From Microbulbifer sp. GL-2 (lineage in GTDB: Bacteria; Pseudomonadota; Gammaproteobacteria; Pseudomonadales; Cellvibrionaceae), in assembly GCF_007183175.1 (NCBI RefSeq), contig NZ_AP019807.1, positions 4,150,001 through 4,214,000 on the forward strand: a DNA stretch of 64,000 nt, in the 5' to 3' direction. A program made the translations under genes and the position numbers. The notes below the pieces were generated by a model, which was not told where the DNA came from, did no database searches, and saw nothing but the letters and a program-made list of their open reading frames with translations. Numbering within the stretch: position 1 is the stretch's first letter; each line of letters begins with the position of its first letter. This document shows positions 1 through 9,376 of the stretch, piece after piece.

Positions 1-286
1 AAAAAAGATAGGATCCGTCAGCTTGGGCTCTGTAAGTATATACCCCACTATCTCTGATATAGACATCCTTCGAGCCGTTTCCAACTGAAATAGACCGGTA
101 ACTAGCCCCTCCACCAGAAAAAAATATTCCAGTTTTCAAGTACTCGGCTTTAGTTGCGTGAGTTAATGTGTATCTACCAGTTGCGTTGGTCGTAGGGCCT
201 GAGATATTGGCGGCTGCATCCGATGCATAGCCAGATATACTCACAAGAAATGTTAGGAAGAAATATAAAGCAACCCCGAAGCGCAT
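1..286 (-). CDS. Secreted protein, N-terminal part only (runs off window)
   Basis: An open frame on the minus strand starts at ATG 286-284 and is still open at base 1, so only about 95 N-terminal residues are visible. The first ~22 residues (MRFGVALYFFLTFLVSISG...) form a clear signal peptide: basic start, hydrophobic core and small residues before the likely cleavage site. The exported part is rich in Gly, Ser, Thr and Tyr, with no catalytic motif. A purine-rich stretch (GGTAGGTAAACGG) precedes the ATG. The composition resembles the start of cell-surface or Rhs/YD-type secreted proteins, but this is only an impression. The function is unknown because the C-terminal part lies outside the window. 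Confidence 0.6.
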   Translation of the reverse strand, partial: MRFGVALYFFLTFLVSISGYASDAAANISGPTTNATGRYTLTHATKAEYLKTGIFFSGGGASYRSISVGNGSKDVYIRDSGVYTYRAQADGSYLF

Positions 287-435
287 CCGTTTACCTACCA
301 AGTAGCAACAATAAATTAGCTCTACCCACTTCAAGTCGAATAGAAAATCATGCGGGAGTTTAAAGGAAATCGAACAAAGGGCAACTAGAAGTGAAACAAA
401 AGAGATGGATACAGTCTGACTAATGTGACTATCTT

Positions 436-726
436 TCAGTTGGGGAATACGTACAGGAGATCATCACCAACAGTCCGACCTGTATGATATGCAGACAGCG
501 CCACCGATAGAGAACTTTTAAGCATTTCAGGGTGAAAGTCCGCCGAAATAAAATAAGCGCAATTATGCCTGCAATCACTAGGTCCAGTGTTTCTGCCAAA
601 AGTGACGATGAAATCACCTTGGCCATACGTCCATACCCTATTAATTTCGCCACGATACCATATCGGCTCTGAGGCCGCATTTAAACTAATAACCAGCAAA
701 CAGATAAAAGTAAAAATTTTATTCCT
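436..726 (-). CDS. Small secreted hypothetical protein; ATG start apparently lost
   Basis: The reading frame gives a protein of about 95 residues with a signal peptide (core IFTFICLLVISLN) followed by SEPIWYRGEINRVWTYGQG. It has three Cys-containing patches and a run of Ser/Ala toward the C-terminus. I know this pattern only as a family of small periplasmic hypothetical proteins. The natural start would precede the residues NKIFTF, but the codon there (726-724) is AGG rather than ATG. The first usable start in frame is TTG at 699, which falls inside the hydrophobic core. Either a non-standard start is used or the gene has lost its start codon by one substitution. The function is unknown. Confidence 0.45.
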   Translation of the reverse strand, partial: RNKIFTFICLLVISLNAASEPIWYRGEINRVWTYGQGDFIVTFGRNTGPSDCRHNCAYFISADFHPEMLKSSLSVALSAYHTGRTVGDDLLYVFPN

Positions 727-1225
727 GAACTCCCTATTGAATATTTAATGTCTCAACTAGGCTTTAATATACTGCCCATGGCTAGTACCGGATAATTGGA
801 TGGACTTGAGTAGATTTGGACCGACTTTCACTCTGTAATCCCCTTCTTTGGGAAGCACTCATAGCCTATTAAGTTGCATATACACTAATTGATGGAAAAT
901 TTAGCTACTGCCTTTTTTCAAAAATTAACGTAGGGAGTTGACTCTTGTTTCACACAACATACCAACCACAGGTGTAGCCCCTGCTAATGCACATGGTGAA
1001 ATTTGAAAGGCAACTTATAAGCAACACGATCAAAAACCCATCAAATCGATTAAGACGTGATAAAAGTGTAAGCCCACCCGATAAACCATAGTCACGTAAT
1101 ACCACTTTGACAGAAGATATAGCAATGATCCCTGAGGTACCGGTAGGTAGAAATGACAAAACTGCCCTCTTTTCATTATCTAATCTACTTTAATTACAGC
1201 TCATCCAACTACCCTGGTGCTTCTC
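727..1225. other. Intergenic region, no convincing gene
   Basis: About 500 bases between the small secreted protein and the thiolase. One minus-strand frame of 69 codons (1159-950) is open, but it has no ribosome binding site and no recognisable motif. I see no RNA gene or strong hairpin. It probably holds the thiolase promoter. Confidence 0.4.
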
Positions 1226-2404
1226 ATGAAAGATGTCGCCGTTGTTGCCTACTGTCGAACTGCCATCGCCAAAGCCCGGCGTGGCGCATTGAACCAGACT
1301 CACGGTATTCCTATGGCAGCTCATGTGATAAGGGAGGCCGTTTCCAGAGCCAAGCTGGAACCACACGAGATTGAAGATGTTGTGCTGGGGTGCGGCTTAC
1401 CTGAAGGGGCTACAGGGCACAATATCTCGCGCAATGCCGCACTCTTCGCCGGGTGTGGAACCAAGGTGCCCGGTATCACCATTAATCGCTATTGTGGCTC
1501 CGGCCTCAATGCCGCTTCAATTGTGGCAAATCGCATTGCTACGGGTGAGATGCAAATAGGAGTTGCCGGTGGCGTCGAGAGTATCAGCCTGGTCCAGTTC
1601 AATTTGAACCTTGATCACTTTGTCTACGGTCCACTTCAGGAAAAATTCCCGGCTGTATGGTGGACTATGATCCAAACAGCGGACTATGTCGCCGATAAGT
1701 TCGCCATTACCCGCGAAGCTCAGGACCGGTATGTAGTGGACTCCCAAAAGCGAGTCGCTGCAGCGCTGAAAGCAGGAAAATTTGCCGAAGAAATTACCCC
1801 TTTTAAAACTGTAATGTCGGTTAAAAACCGGGAAACCGGCGAGGTAAGTAATAAACACGTAACCCTAAGTGAAGATGAAGGCCCCCGCCCTGATACCACC
1901 ATGGAAGGGCTAACGGCCCTGGAGCCGGTAAATTCTGGCGGCACAATTACTGCTGGCAATGCTTCCCAGCTCTCTGATGGGGCTGCCGCTGTGGTAATGG
2001 TGGATGCCGAGCTGGCTGTACGTAAAAACCTGCCAATCCTTGGTCTGTTCCGAGGAATGCAACTAGCTGCAGTGGCCCCGAAAGAGATGAGTATTGCCGT
2101 TGCACCTGCAGTCAAAAAGCTGATGAAGCATCACAACCTCAATATGGACAAAATTGATTTATGGGAGTTACACGAAGCATTCGCAGTTACCACTCTCTTC
2201 AACCAGGCTGAACTAGACACACCCTGGGATATTACCAATGTCAATGGTGGTGCCATTGCTCTCGGGCATCCCTATGGAATGTCTGGAATCCGCTATCTTG
2301 GCTCCACTTTAATGGAATTGGGAAGACGGGATAAAGAGAAAGCAATAATCGGTGTCTGCACGGCGGGCGGTATGGCGACTGCGGCCTATTTGGAACGCGT
2401 ATGA
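1226..2404 (+). CDS. Thiolase (acetyl-CoA acyltransferase family)
   Basis: Family role: thiolases condense or cleave acyl-CoA units (beta-oxidation or acetoacetyl-CoA formation). The ~392-residue length is normal. The acylated Cys is in NRYCGSGLNA (about residue 84), the catalytic His is in WELHEAFAV, the glycine-rich HPYGMSG loop follows, and the second catalytic Cys is in GVCTAGGMATA near the C-terminus. A GTG at 1217 is also in frame. I chose the ATG at 1226 because the protein then begins MKDVAVVAYCRTAIAK, as family members do. The gene stands alone with no adjacent beta-oxidation partner, so degradative and biosynthetic roles cannot be separated. The cupin gene follows after 60 bases. 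Confidence 0.9.
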   Translation: MKDVAVVAYCRTAIAKARRGALNQTHGIPMAAHVIREAVSRAKLEPHEIEDVVLGCGLPEGATGHNISRNAALFAGCGTKVPGITINRYCGSGLNAASIVANRIATGEMQIGVAGGVESISLVQFNLNLDHFVYGPLQEKFPAVWWTMIQTADYVADKFAITREAQDRYVVDSQKRVAAALKAGKFAEEITPFKTVMSVKNRETGEVSNKHVTLSEDEGPRPDTTMEGLTALEPVNSGGTITAGNASQLSDGAAAVVMVDAELAVRKNLPILGLFRGMQLAAVAPKEMSIAVAPAVKKLMKHHNLNMDKIDLWELHEAFAVTTLFNQAELDTPWDITNVNGGAIALGHPYGMSGIRYLGSTLMELGRRDKEKAIIGVCTAGGMATAAYLERV

Positions 2405-2464
2405 AAGTAGTAGAAAACTACTCTGGCTAAACGAGTTAGTGCTCCATCATTGGTGATATACATT

Positions 2465-2917
2465 ATGAATCTATTGAAACCTTCAGCTAGCCTATTAATC
2501 TTTTTGTCCCTACCCCTAGGCGCACAACCACAAGAAGATATCAAAGGGGTGGAATTTGAAACCTTGGTTGCATCTACCAAGGACTGGGCTGGCGATACTC
2601 TACCTGCTTCCCAAAAAGGACAACCTGAGCTTAGTATCGTAAAAGTAACCATTGCACCTGGAGCACGCCTTCCAGTGCACAAGCACCCGGTGCTAAACGG
2701 GGTCTATGTCGCCAAGGGGTCGTTAAAAGTTACCCTATTAGATCAGGAGAAAACCTTAACTCTGGATGAGGGGAAGGCATTTATCGAGGTTACCGATAAG
2801 TGGCATTATGGGCACAATGAAGGGAATGAACCGGCCATCCTAATCATTTTCTATTCTGGAATAAAAGGAGTTCCCACTACAATTTTTAAAAATAGCCAGA
2901 ACGAAAACAGCCAATAG
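2465..2917 (+). CDS. Secreted cupin-domain protein
   Basis: A 150-residue protein starting at ATG 2465; an in-frame TTG at 2450 would add five residues ahead of the signal peptide. Residues 1-21 (MNLLKPSASLLIFLSLPLG) form a signal peptide, so the product is periplasmic or secreted. The body is a single cupin barrel: the first motif contains LPVHKHPV with two candidate metal-binding His and a following Glu/Gly stretch, and the second contains the KWHYGHNEG patch. Small cupins of this type bind a metal and may be enzymes or sensors. No substrate can be deduced. A hairpin follows 85 bases downstream. Confidence 0.8.
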   Translation: MNLLKPSASLLIFLSLPLGAQPQEDIKGVEFETLVASTKDWAGDTLPASQKGQPELSIVKVTIAPGARLPVHKHPVLNGVYVAKGSLKVTLLDQEKTLTLDEGKAFIEVTDKWHYGHNEGNEPAILIIFYSGIKGVPTTIFKNSQNENSQ

Positions 2918-3001
2918 CCCAATGTATCAGCGCTACTAAACAACCAAATTCAATAACTCCTTCTTAAGCATTTTCTATCTGGATGAGAGCCCGTTCCCAC
3001 T

Positions 3002-3038
3002 TCAAGGGTCATATTCATGTAAGAATATGAGACCTTGA
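3002..3038. terminator. Hairpin downstream of the cupin gene
   Basis: Arms TCAAGG/CCTTGA and TCATATTC/GAATATGA stack into a 14-bp stem with small bulges and a 6-base loop. No long T run follows, so it may be a weak terminator or a 3' protective stem. Confidence 0.45.
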
Positions 3039-3095
3039 CCGACTAACTCTTATCATCTTTACTCATATCAATTTTTCAGCTGTCTAGGGTAACCC

Positions 3096-4355
3096 ATGCC
3101 ATGTAAATATAATGAGCAACTATGCTCTGGTCCGGTCTTGAATAGTACTTTAACAAACACATGCACCCATTGCCTTGCAGATTTTTTAGATGGCCAAAGG
3201 TCTGAAATAAAGGAAATGTTGGATAATAATAAAACTGCCTGGCAAATGATGTCATCGTGGACAAAGAAATTAGTTGCGTTCATCGAGAGGCTATATAAAG
3301 ACCAATTTACAGCTCATGGCTGCCCTTCCGATTTCTCCTTTTGTATAACTGGATCTGGTGCAAGAAACGAGGCTTGCCCACAATCAGATCTGGATGCTTT
3401 TATCGTCGTGCCCAAGATATCCCAAAAACAAAGGGAGCAGTGGAGAAAGATCAATTTAGCCGTCAAAAAACGATTGGATGATATCAATGATAGCCGTGTG
3501 AAAACACTTCGCCCCGGAAAAGGGTTTGTTTTTTGTACTGGAGGGTTAAATCCACTGGGAATGGTTACAAAGAAGTGGATGGATAGGAACAATAGAGATG
3601 GCTTAATCAAGAAAGATGGGGTCATTTTTGATCTAACCAATACTACACTTGCTCTAACGGGCATCCTGGAAGATTACTACCGATACCCAAGTGATCCAAA
3701 GCGCAACCTTCGGAAACATATTGTTAGCGGGCTTCAGGAGTGTGCTCACGCTTTTGGAAACCCCAAGCTGCACAGGGAATTGGTAGACGAAGTTAAATTT
3801 ATTTTAGGCAAGCAAGCTATTGAATTTGGTTCCAATACACTTCTGTCAAGGAAGAGGAAACAAGGCCTGCAAGCTATGCAGGTTGCCATAAACGATAAGA
3901 GCTTTCAGCCACCAGCCCCTTATTCTGATATTAAGCGTGTAAAGCGGGAGTTTTACCGAGCACCACAATTTATATTGAAGGGGCTTGCCTGGTTCTATGA
4001 TATTGATGAAGTCAGCTCCCTTGCCCAGCTTTCTAAACTGGAAGAGATGGGAAAGCTACACCCAACCAGAGCTGTTCATTTCCGCAAGGCAATGTCCGAA
4101 GCATTAAGAGTAAGGGTTGCCTCACACATTATTACCGGTGCAGAATTTGACAAAGTTCTATCAGCCTACGTAACACCAAACAAGGATCAAAGTGCCTGGC
4201 TAAAGCTAAGCTCTGAACAGTCGGCTATTCTGGAAGATGCCGCAAATAGTGTCAGGTTAATAATCGGCTGGGCCGACGAGTTTGCCACCGCACAAGGGCG
4301 AGCATATGGTTTTCGCAGCAACCCATTTTCGGAGCCGCTCGTGATCAAACAATGA
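3096..4355 (+). CDS. DUF294-like nucleotidyltransferase protein
   Basis: A 419-residue soluble protein. Around residues 85-105 the segment GSGARNEACPQSDLDA matches the nucleotidyltransferase core of the DUF294/GlnD type: the GS motif, the R-x-E and the paired Asp of S-D-L-D that binds metal. This is followed by FIVV, the expected beta strand. The central and C-terminal thirds are helical, as in the putative substrate-binding domain of that family. No CBS domain is visible. The N-terminal 25 residues carry several Cys (CSGP, CTHC). Such proteins are inferred to transfer a nucleotide to a protein or small molecule, but no target can be named. It is transcribed alone. Confidence 0.65.
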   Translation: MPCKYNEQLCSGPVLNSTLTNTCTHCLADFLDGQRSEIKEMLDNNKTAWQMMSSWTKKLVAFIERLYKDQFTAHGCPSDFSFCITGSGARNEACPQSDLDAFIVVPKISQKQREQWRKINLAVKKRLDDINDSRVKTLRPGKGFVFCTGGLNPLGMVTKKWMDRNNRDGLIKKDGVIFDLTNTTLALTGILEDYYRYPSDPKRNLRKHIVSGLQECAHAFGNPKLHRELVDEVKFILGKQAIEFGSNTLLSRKRKQGLQAMQVAINDKSFQPPAPYSDIKRVKREFYRAPQFILKGLAWFYDIDEVSSLAQLSKLEEMGKLHPTRAVHFRKAMSEALRVRVASHIITGAEFDKVLSAYVTPNKDQSAWLKLSSEQSAILEDAANSVRLIIGWADEFATAQGRAYGFRSNPFSEPLVIKQ

Positions 4356-4496
4356 ATATGGTCCAGCGTAACCCACTGATGTTCCTCGTGGACAGGATGA
4401 AAGGCACTCATACAGATCAAAGAGCCTGTCCCATAACCGTGTTGTTTAAAATATTTGCAATATAAATACGATTAAATATCTTAGTTACACAGAGGC

Positions 4497-5359
4497 TCAA
4501 TATTCAAAATTTCTAAAATTAGCAGTCTTAAATTCTTCAATCAGCTTTTCAGCACCCAGGCTATGAGTTATCTCTCTCCGATAAACCAGGCAGATATCAT
4601 CTTTAAAGCCTGGCTGGTCTTCACACAACCATTTCAGTTTGCTTTTTCCAAGCACTTGAGCAACACGCCCAGGGATAATACCCACTCCAGCCCCTCTAAT
4701 GTCATATTTGTGATCAGTTCATGACTGGAGGAAGTGATGTATTGTTTATATTTATTGCTATGACCGACAGCTTTCAGTAGCCAGTCAGTCTGCATTAACC
4801 CGGGATCATATATCAGTACATCTTTTGACTGAATTTTTTTTGGATTATGCCAAAAGCTCACCACATCGTGACATAAGTGCTTGATCACTAAGTCTGGATG
4901 AGATACAGGATTTACCACAATACCGATATCAATTTTCCAACTGATCACTGCTTCGACAATCTCGCGAGATAGTGCATGCTGAAAACTCAATTCAATACCC
5001 GGGTTTTGTGCAATAAATGAAGGCAGACTATTAGGCAACATATGTAGAGAAATAGAACTATGGCAGCCAATGGTGAAATGCCCAACAACCTCTTTGTTTT
5101 CGCGCAGCGCAGAATACTTAACCTCATCCCAATCATCCAACAGCTGTTGAGCACTCTTTAATAATCTTAATCCGGCACGTGATAGCTGCACACCGGTTTT
5201 TTCTCTTATTATTACTTCTGTACCCAACTGCCTTTCCAGTCTTTTGATGGCTGCACTTAAGCTCGGCTGTCGAATTCCCAACCTTTCTGCTGCCCTGGAT
5301 ATATTTTTGGTTTTTGCAACTTCAATAAAGTAATTAAGTTCATCAGCGTGTGGGAACAT
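4497..5359 (-). pseudogene. LysR-type regulator, interrupted by one-base frameshift
   Basis: The frame from ATG 5359 gives a LysR winged-helix domain (FIEVAKTKNISRAAERLGIRQPSLSAAI) and a substrate-binding domain. It leaves the family pattern after ITNMTLEG. A second minus-strand frame continues naturally as AGVGIIPGRVAQVLG to a stop at 4497. Restoring one base in the G run (4691-4694, four C on the plus strand, five expected) joins the two frames exactly. The gene is divergent from the MIO lyase cassette with a long dyad between them, so it is probably that cassette's regulator. The break may be a sequencing error; if real, the product loses the end of its effector domain. Confidence 0.8.
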
Positions 5360-5427
5360 AGGGCGCAACTTATTTAACCACTTAAACCAAGAAAGTACAC
5401 AGGCATCGAGTCTACAATGACAAACTC

Positions 5428-5460
5428 CTGCTTGCCATAGATATTGTCTATGACAAGCAG
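5428..5460. promoter_or_regulatory. Nested dyad operator between LysR gene and lyase cassette
   Basis: Two nested inverted repeats share one centre: outer arms CTGCTTG/CAAGCAG and inner arms CATAGA/TCTATG around a TATTG centre, 33 bases in all. The inner part fits the T-N11-A form of LysR binding sites. It lies in the divergent promoter region, 85 bases before the lyase start. It is probably the binding site of the neighbouring LysR protein. Confidence 0.7.
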
Positions 5461-5544
5461 CGTCTACTTCTATTTTCTATCCCTACACCGCCATGCTAGT
5501 TTCATCGCCTCCATTTTATTAAAAAATTTTTACCCGGAGTCAGA

Positions 5545-6966
5545 GTGTCTACATCATCTCTCAGCTACCCCCCTGCAGCGGACAGTAATACGGTATCCTC
5601 TGAAACTAATTTCAGTTCAGTTTTAACTTTCCCTCTACAGAAATGGTATGAGTGGGGATATCAGCACAATCCACTTACTGCTAGCGAAATAGATATTTCC
5701 AGGGTTAAGCACTCTTATGCACTGCTACAGGATCAGCTTGGCAATAGTGAAAACCCCATCTATGGACTGCATACCAGCTACGGGGAAAATGAGCGTAATC
5801 ACCTGGACCCAAATCAGTGGAAAGATACACAAGTCAATCTTTTGGAATATTTACGCGTTGGTATTGGGGCACCACTGCCGAAAACGGTAGTCAGACGTGC
5901 ACTAAAGCTGCAGGCCCAAAAAACGGCTCATGGCTTGTCTGGTATACATCCCTCGACATACCAGGCACTTCTCAAATTAGCAAACGGTGATTCACTTCCT
6001 ATGGTTCCCCGGAAAGGTAGCCTGGGCGCCAGCGGTGATTTGATTTCCATGGCACATGCCATAACTCCGCTATTCGAGCATGGCCCCAGAGGCCCCCGTG
6101 ATGTGATCGGCCTGGTGAATACCAATGCGATGATGGCTTCATGGGCCATTGAACATGATAACCGATTGAGAAAGTTGTTGAGAGACTGCTTTAAGTCTGT
6201 AGCGCTGATGTCCCTGGCCATAGGCGCTGGGGACGAACATTTCTCAGAGGGCCTGCATCATGGAGAAGTGCACACCAGCTATGCTCGAGCCGGTAATCTG
6301 CTTACACAACTACGGCACGATTATCTGAAATCATCCAGGGTTTCTGAAGGTGAGAAATCTCTCTTGCAAGCTCGCTATTCGGTTCGTTGTGCACCCCAGA
6401 TACTGGGCCACTGTCTTGATTTATTGGAATACTCCGAAGCCAAAATCCGTTCAGAAGCCACTGCGGTTGCCGACAACCCATTGATTCTTGAGTCCGGGCC
6501 ATGGCACGGCGGTCTGTTCTATGCCATTGGGCTGGCATCTTCTGCTGAATTTATGCAGGAAATTATTCATCGCCTGGCTGAGATGCTTGATCGACAAATA
6601 TTGATCTTGATGGACCACCGATTAAATGGGCGCCTGCCGGACAATCTAAATGTTGAAACATTCAATCACTGTAAAGGCATTCACCAACTGATATCGGCCC
6701 TGTTTCAGGAAATAAAAGCCAGGTCAACGCCCGTAAGGCAGATGAGCTTTTCCTGTGAAGGCAACAATCAGGACCTGGTCCCCTGCGGAATGGCCGCCCT
6801 CAACAATGTCAACGACCAGCTGGATACACTTAGGGAAATTGTACGCGCAGCAACCTTCTGTTCAGCCAGAGCAGCAATGATGCGCTCCTCCGATGACTTA
6901 CCCGAAGCACTAAATTTAAAGAACTGGCCACAATTTACTACATCGCAGGTAGAGAGCATCTTATGA
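5545..6966 (+). CDS. MIO-dependent aromatic amino acid ammonia-lyase (HAL/PAL/TAL family)
   Basis: Family role: enzymes with an autocatalytic MIO group remove ammonia from His, Phe or Tyr, or act as 2,3-aminomutases. The MIO triad Ala162-Ser163-Gly164 sits in GSLGASGDL. Other active-site residues are present: Tyr73 in YGLHTSYG, Asn in GLVNTN, Tyr/Arg in ARYSVRCAPQ, and NNQDLV near the C-terminus. The selectivity pair is Tyr102-Leu103, where HAL has Ser-His, TAL His-Leu and PAL Phe-Leu, so an aromatic substrate is likelier than His. GTG 5545 is supported by GGAG six bases upstream. At 473 residues it is shorter than typical HAL (~510). Its stop overlaps the dioxygenase start (ATGA), so the two are translationally coupled. 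Confidence 0.88.
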   Translation: MSTSSLSYPPAADSNTVSSETNFSSVLTFPLQKWYEWGYQHNPLTASEIDISRVKHSYALLQDQLGNSENPIYGLHTSYGENERNHLDPNQWKDTQVNLLEYLRVGIGAPLPKTVVRRALKLQAQKTAHGLSGIHPSTYQALLKLANGDSLPMVPRKGSLGASGDLISMAHAITPLFEHGPRGPRDVIGLVNTNAMMASWAIEHDNRLRKLLRDCFKSVALMSLAIGAGDEHFSEGLHHGEVHTSYARAGNLLTQLRHDYLKSSRVSEGEKSLLQARYSVRCAPQILGHCLDLLEYSEAKIRSEATAVADNPLILESGPWHGGLFYAIGLASSAEFMQEIIHRLAEMLDRQILILMDHRLNGRLPDNLNVETFNHCKGIHQLISALFQEIKARSTPVRQMSFSCEGNNQDLVPCGMAALNNVNDQLDTLREIVRAATFCSARAAMMRSSDDLPEALNLKNWPQFTTSQVESIL

Positions 6967-7819
6967 ATTTTAACTATTTAACAGGCAATTTCGGCATTGA
7001 GATTCCGGCTAGCGAACTGACCGGAATGGATCAAAGTACAGGGCAAACACTGCAAAACTTGTGGCATGAACACGAATTGCTGGTTGTCAGAGATCTGGAC
7101 CTGGATACACAAGCATTTGTTAACTTTTGTAGCCTGTTTGGGGAGCTTCAACAAAACTATTTCTTTTTCCAAAGCCTCTCAGAGAAGTACCCACAAGTTG
7201 CCAAAATAGTTAAGGAGGCAGGCGAAAAGAAAAATACTGGTGGGATCTGGCATCATGATCAGGGCTATTATGCCACTCCGGTAAAAGGAATCGCATTATA
7301 CGGTATCGATATCCCCCCAGGGGTGGCGATACCCTTTTCACAAGTTCCACGATCGCTTATGAGTCCCTGTCAAGCAAAATGCAACAGGTAGTAAATTCTC
7401 TCAATGTGATTCACACCACAGAACTGATGCTTAAAAAACAACCGCTAACAAAATTAATGGAAAGTTCCGGTGGGAGTGAGTCAGGTGTAGAGCGAGCACT
7501 AAAGCTGATGCCCTTGAAATCTGCTACACATCCGGCAGTTTGCAAAAATCCTGTAACTGGTAAGCCTTTCCTCTACCTCAATCGAACCACCACCTCCCAG
7601 TTTGAAGGTATGACATGCGATGAAAGTATGGGTCTGTTAAATTACCTTTTTCAACATATCGAGAAACCGGAATTCAATTGCCGTATACAATGGCGACCGG
7701 GTACCCTGGTTCTTTGGAACAATCACCAGGTCTTACATTACGCCGTCAATGATTATAATCAGCGACGAGAATTACACCGTGTGCATTTTTCCGCAGAACA
7801 ACCAGTCAAGCATCAATAA
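6963..7819 (+). pseudogene. TauD/TfdA-like Fe(II)/2-oxoglutarate dioxygenase, frameshifted
   Basis: The first frame (6963-7391) carries the iron-binding HxD as WHHDQGYY and runs as far as GIDIPPG. The second frame continues with GGDTLFTSSTIAYESLSSK and ends with the distal His/Arg region (LHYAVNDYNQRRELHRV) at 7819. Adding one C to the six-C run at 7313-7318 joins them into one ~285-residue enzyme of normal TauD length. These enzymes hydroxylate or otherwise oxidise small substrates using 2-oxoglutarate and O2. Between a lyase and an acid-activating ligase, a role in modifying the lyase substrate or product is the natural inference. The frameshift may be a sequencing error. Confidence 0.8.
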
Positions 7820-7839
7820 ATAGTTAGCTAGTGCAATTT

Positions 7840-9162
7840 ATGAACTACAACGAACTACTGGCTGATTTTCAGAAAATACATAATCAGTCAGAAATTGAAC
7901 AGCGGGCTTTTAAAGATCGCCTAGTTAGAAGGCAGCTGCAGGAAGCAATCACCAAATCAAATTATTATCGTGAATTAATTGATCATAATAACATTGATAT
8001 AGGTGTCATTCAAAGCTGTGCGGATTTACATCTATTGCCGATAATAAGCTCGGAAATTTTCTCGGAATCCATGTCAAAAGTCAGCATGGCTTTTGACGAT
8101 ATTGTTCGTTACTGTCACACTTCCGGCAGCACCGGTACAACTAAAAGAGTACCTTACACTCGCAAAGATATTGATAACGCGGTTACCTCACAAGCACGCA
8201 GTTATTTATTTGCAGGTGTCGAGCCATTCGACAAGTGCTTGTGTGCAATGACCTATGGTCCCTGGCCCAGTGGTATGATATGCCATGCGGCCAGTGAAAT
8301 TTTTGGCCTCACTATTCCTGCTGACTCATTTCTGGGGCTTGACCATCAACTCCAGAGTTTGCAGAAAGATAAGCTAAATTACATGGTCTGCCTGCCCTCG
8401 CTGTTACCAAGGCTGGAACAACATTGCCTAGAAAAAGACATATCACCAGAATCTTTGAATGTCCGCAATATATTTATGGTAGGTGAATTATTCTCTGAAG
8501 ATTTTCGCAGCTATTATGAAAAATTATTTAATTCTAAACTGATTAATATGTATGCGAACACGGAGTTCGGATTAGTAGCAACTGAATGTCGGCACCATAA
8601 TTTACATGTCTGGGAGGATTACTTTCATGCGGAGGTAATCGATCCCGACACCGGTGAACCATGTGAATTTGGTGTTACCGGGGAATTAGTGATAACTGCC
8701 TTGCAACGTGAAGCCCTTCCGCTGATTCGCTACAACACACATGATCTTGTGGAAATGCATAGTGGCCCCTGCGAGTGTGGCCATCCTGGCACATACTTGG
8801 GTCCCATCCAAGGGCGTAGCGATAATATGTTCACTGTCAATGGTGCCAATGTCTATCCGATTATGCTGGAGAACACAATTACCGGCACCACTGGTTTGAG
8901 TTCCTTTTACCACTGTATTATTGAGAAGGTCGATGGGTATGATCATTTGACATTCAAAATTGAAGCAAGAGAGGCAGTCGATAAACAGGGAAAAATAGGT
9001 TTAGCGCAGTTGTTTTATAGTAACTTGTCTGGCTCAGATGTTACTCTTCGTATGATTTTTCTTGGCCTCAAATCTGCATTAAGGCTCAATATAGAGATTT
9101 TACAACCAGGAGAAATTAGTCAAAAACCTGGGAAGGTAAAAAAAATCATTGATCGAAGATAA
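7840..9162 (+). CDS. PaaK-like adenylate-forming ligase (phenylacetate-CoA ligase family)
   Basis: About 440 residues, the length of the PaaK branch rather than the ~550 of other acyl-CoA synthetases. Visible motifs are the phosphate loop TSGSTGTTKRV, the adenine-site NTEFG, RYNTHDLVE, a Cys cluster (CECGHPG) and the hinge region GRSDNMFTVNGANVYP. The family activates aryl or arylacetic acids as AMP esters and transfers them to CoA. Third in the cassette after the lyase and dioxygenase, it probably activates the lyase-derived acid. ATG 7840 and GTG 7831 are both possible starts and neither has a strong ribosome site. A stem-loop at 9310 probably ends the operon. Confidence 0.85.
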   Translation: MNYNELLADFQKIHNQSEIEQRAFKDRLVRRQLQEAITKSNYYRELIDHNNIDIGVIQSCADLHLLPIISSEIFSESMSKVSMAFDDIVRYCHTSGSTGTTKRVPYTRKDIDNAVTSQARSYLFAGVEPFDKCLCAMTYGPWPSGMICHAASEIFGLTIPADSFLGLDHQLQSLQKDKLNYMVCLPSLLPRLEQHCLEKDISPESLNVRNIFMVGELFSEDFRSYYEKLFNSKLINMYANTEFGLVATECRHHNLHVWEDYFHAEVIDPDTGEPCEFGVTGELVITALQREALPLIRYNTHDLVEMHSGPCECGHPGTYLGPIQGRSDNMFTVNGANVYPIMLENTITGTTGLSSFYHCIIEKVDGYDHLTFKIEAREAVDKQGKIGLAQLFYSNLSGSDVTLRMIFLGLKSALRLNIEILQPGEISQKPGKVKKIIDRR

Positions 9163-9309
9163 ATTTCTGCCGCCAAAGTACCTAAATCGTTTTTCCTGGT
9201 TAGGCGAGCCCTGAGGTTCAGACCTCCATTATGTATAGATACAACTGGTCTGTTGAGGGAAACTGATTGATAGCTGATCAAACATACGCTCCAAATAGGG
9301 CGTAAACTT

Positions 9310-9346
9310 GCTAGCTACCCCTTCATTATATGAGAGGGTAGCTAGC
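9310..9346. terminator. Bidirectional hairpin between ligase and SDR genes
   Basis: A perfect 11-bp stem (GCTAGCTACCC / GGGTAGCTAGC) with a 15-base loop lies between two convergent genes. The minus direction has AAGTTT after the stem; the plus direction has no T run. It probably terminates both units. Confidence 0.6.
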
Positions 9347-9376
9347 GTATTAGCCTATCGATATATCAATACATGC

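Noticed and set aside
950..1159. Minus-strand 69-codon gene upstream of the thiolase
   Set aside because: No ribosome site and no similarity I can recognise; composition looks non-coding.
5545..6966. Calling the MIO enzyme HutH
   Set aside because: The selectivity pair is Tyr-Leu rather than Ser-His, and no other histidine-utilisation gene is nearby.
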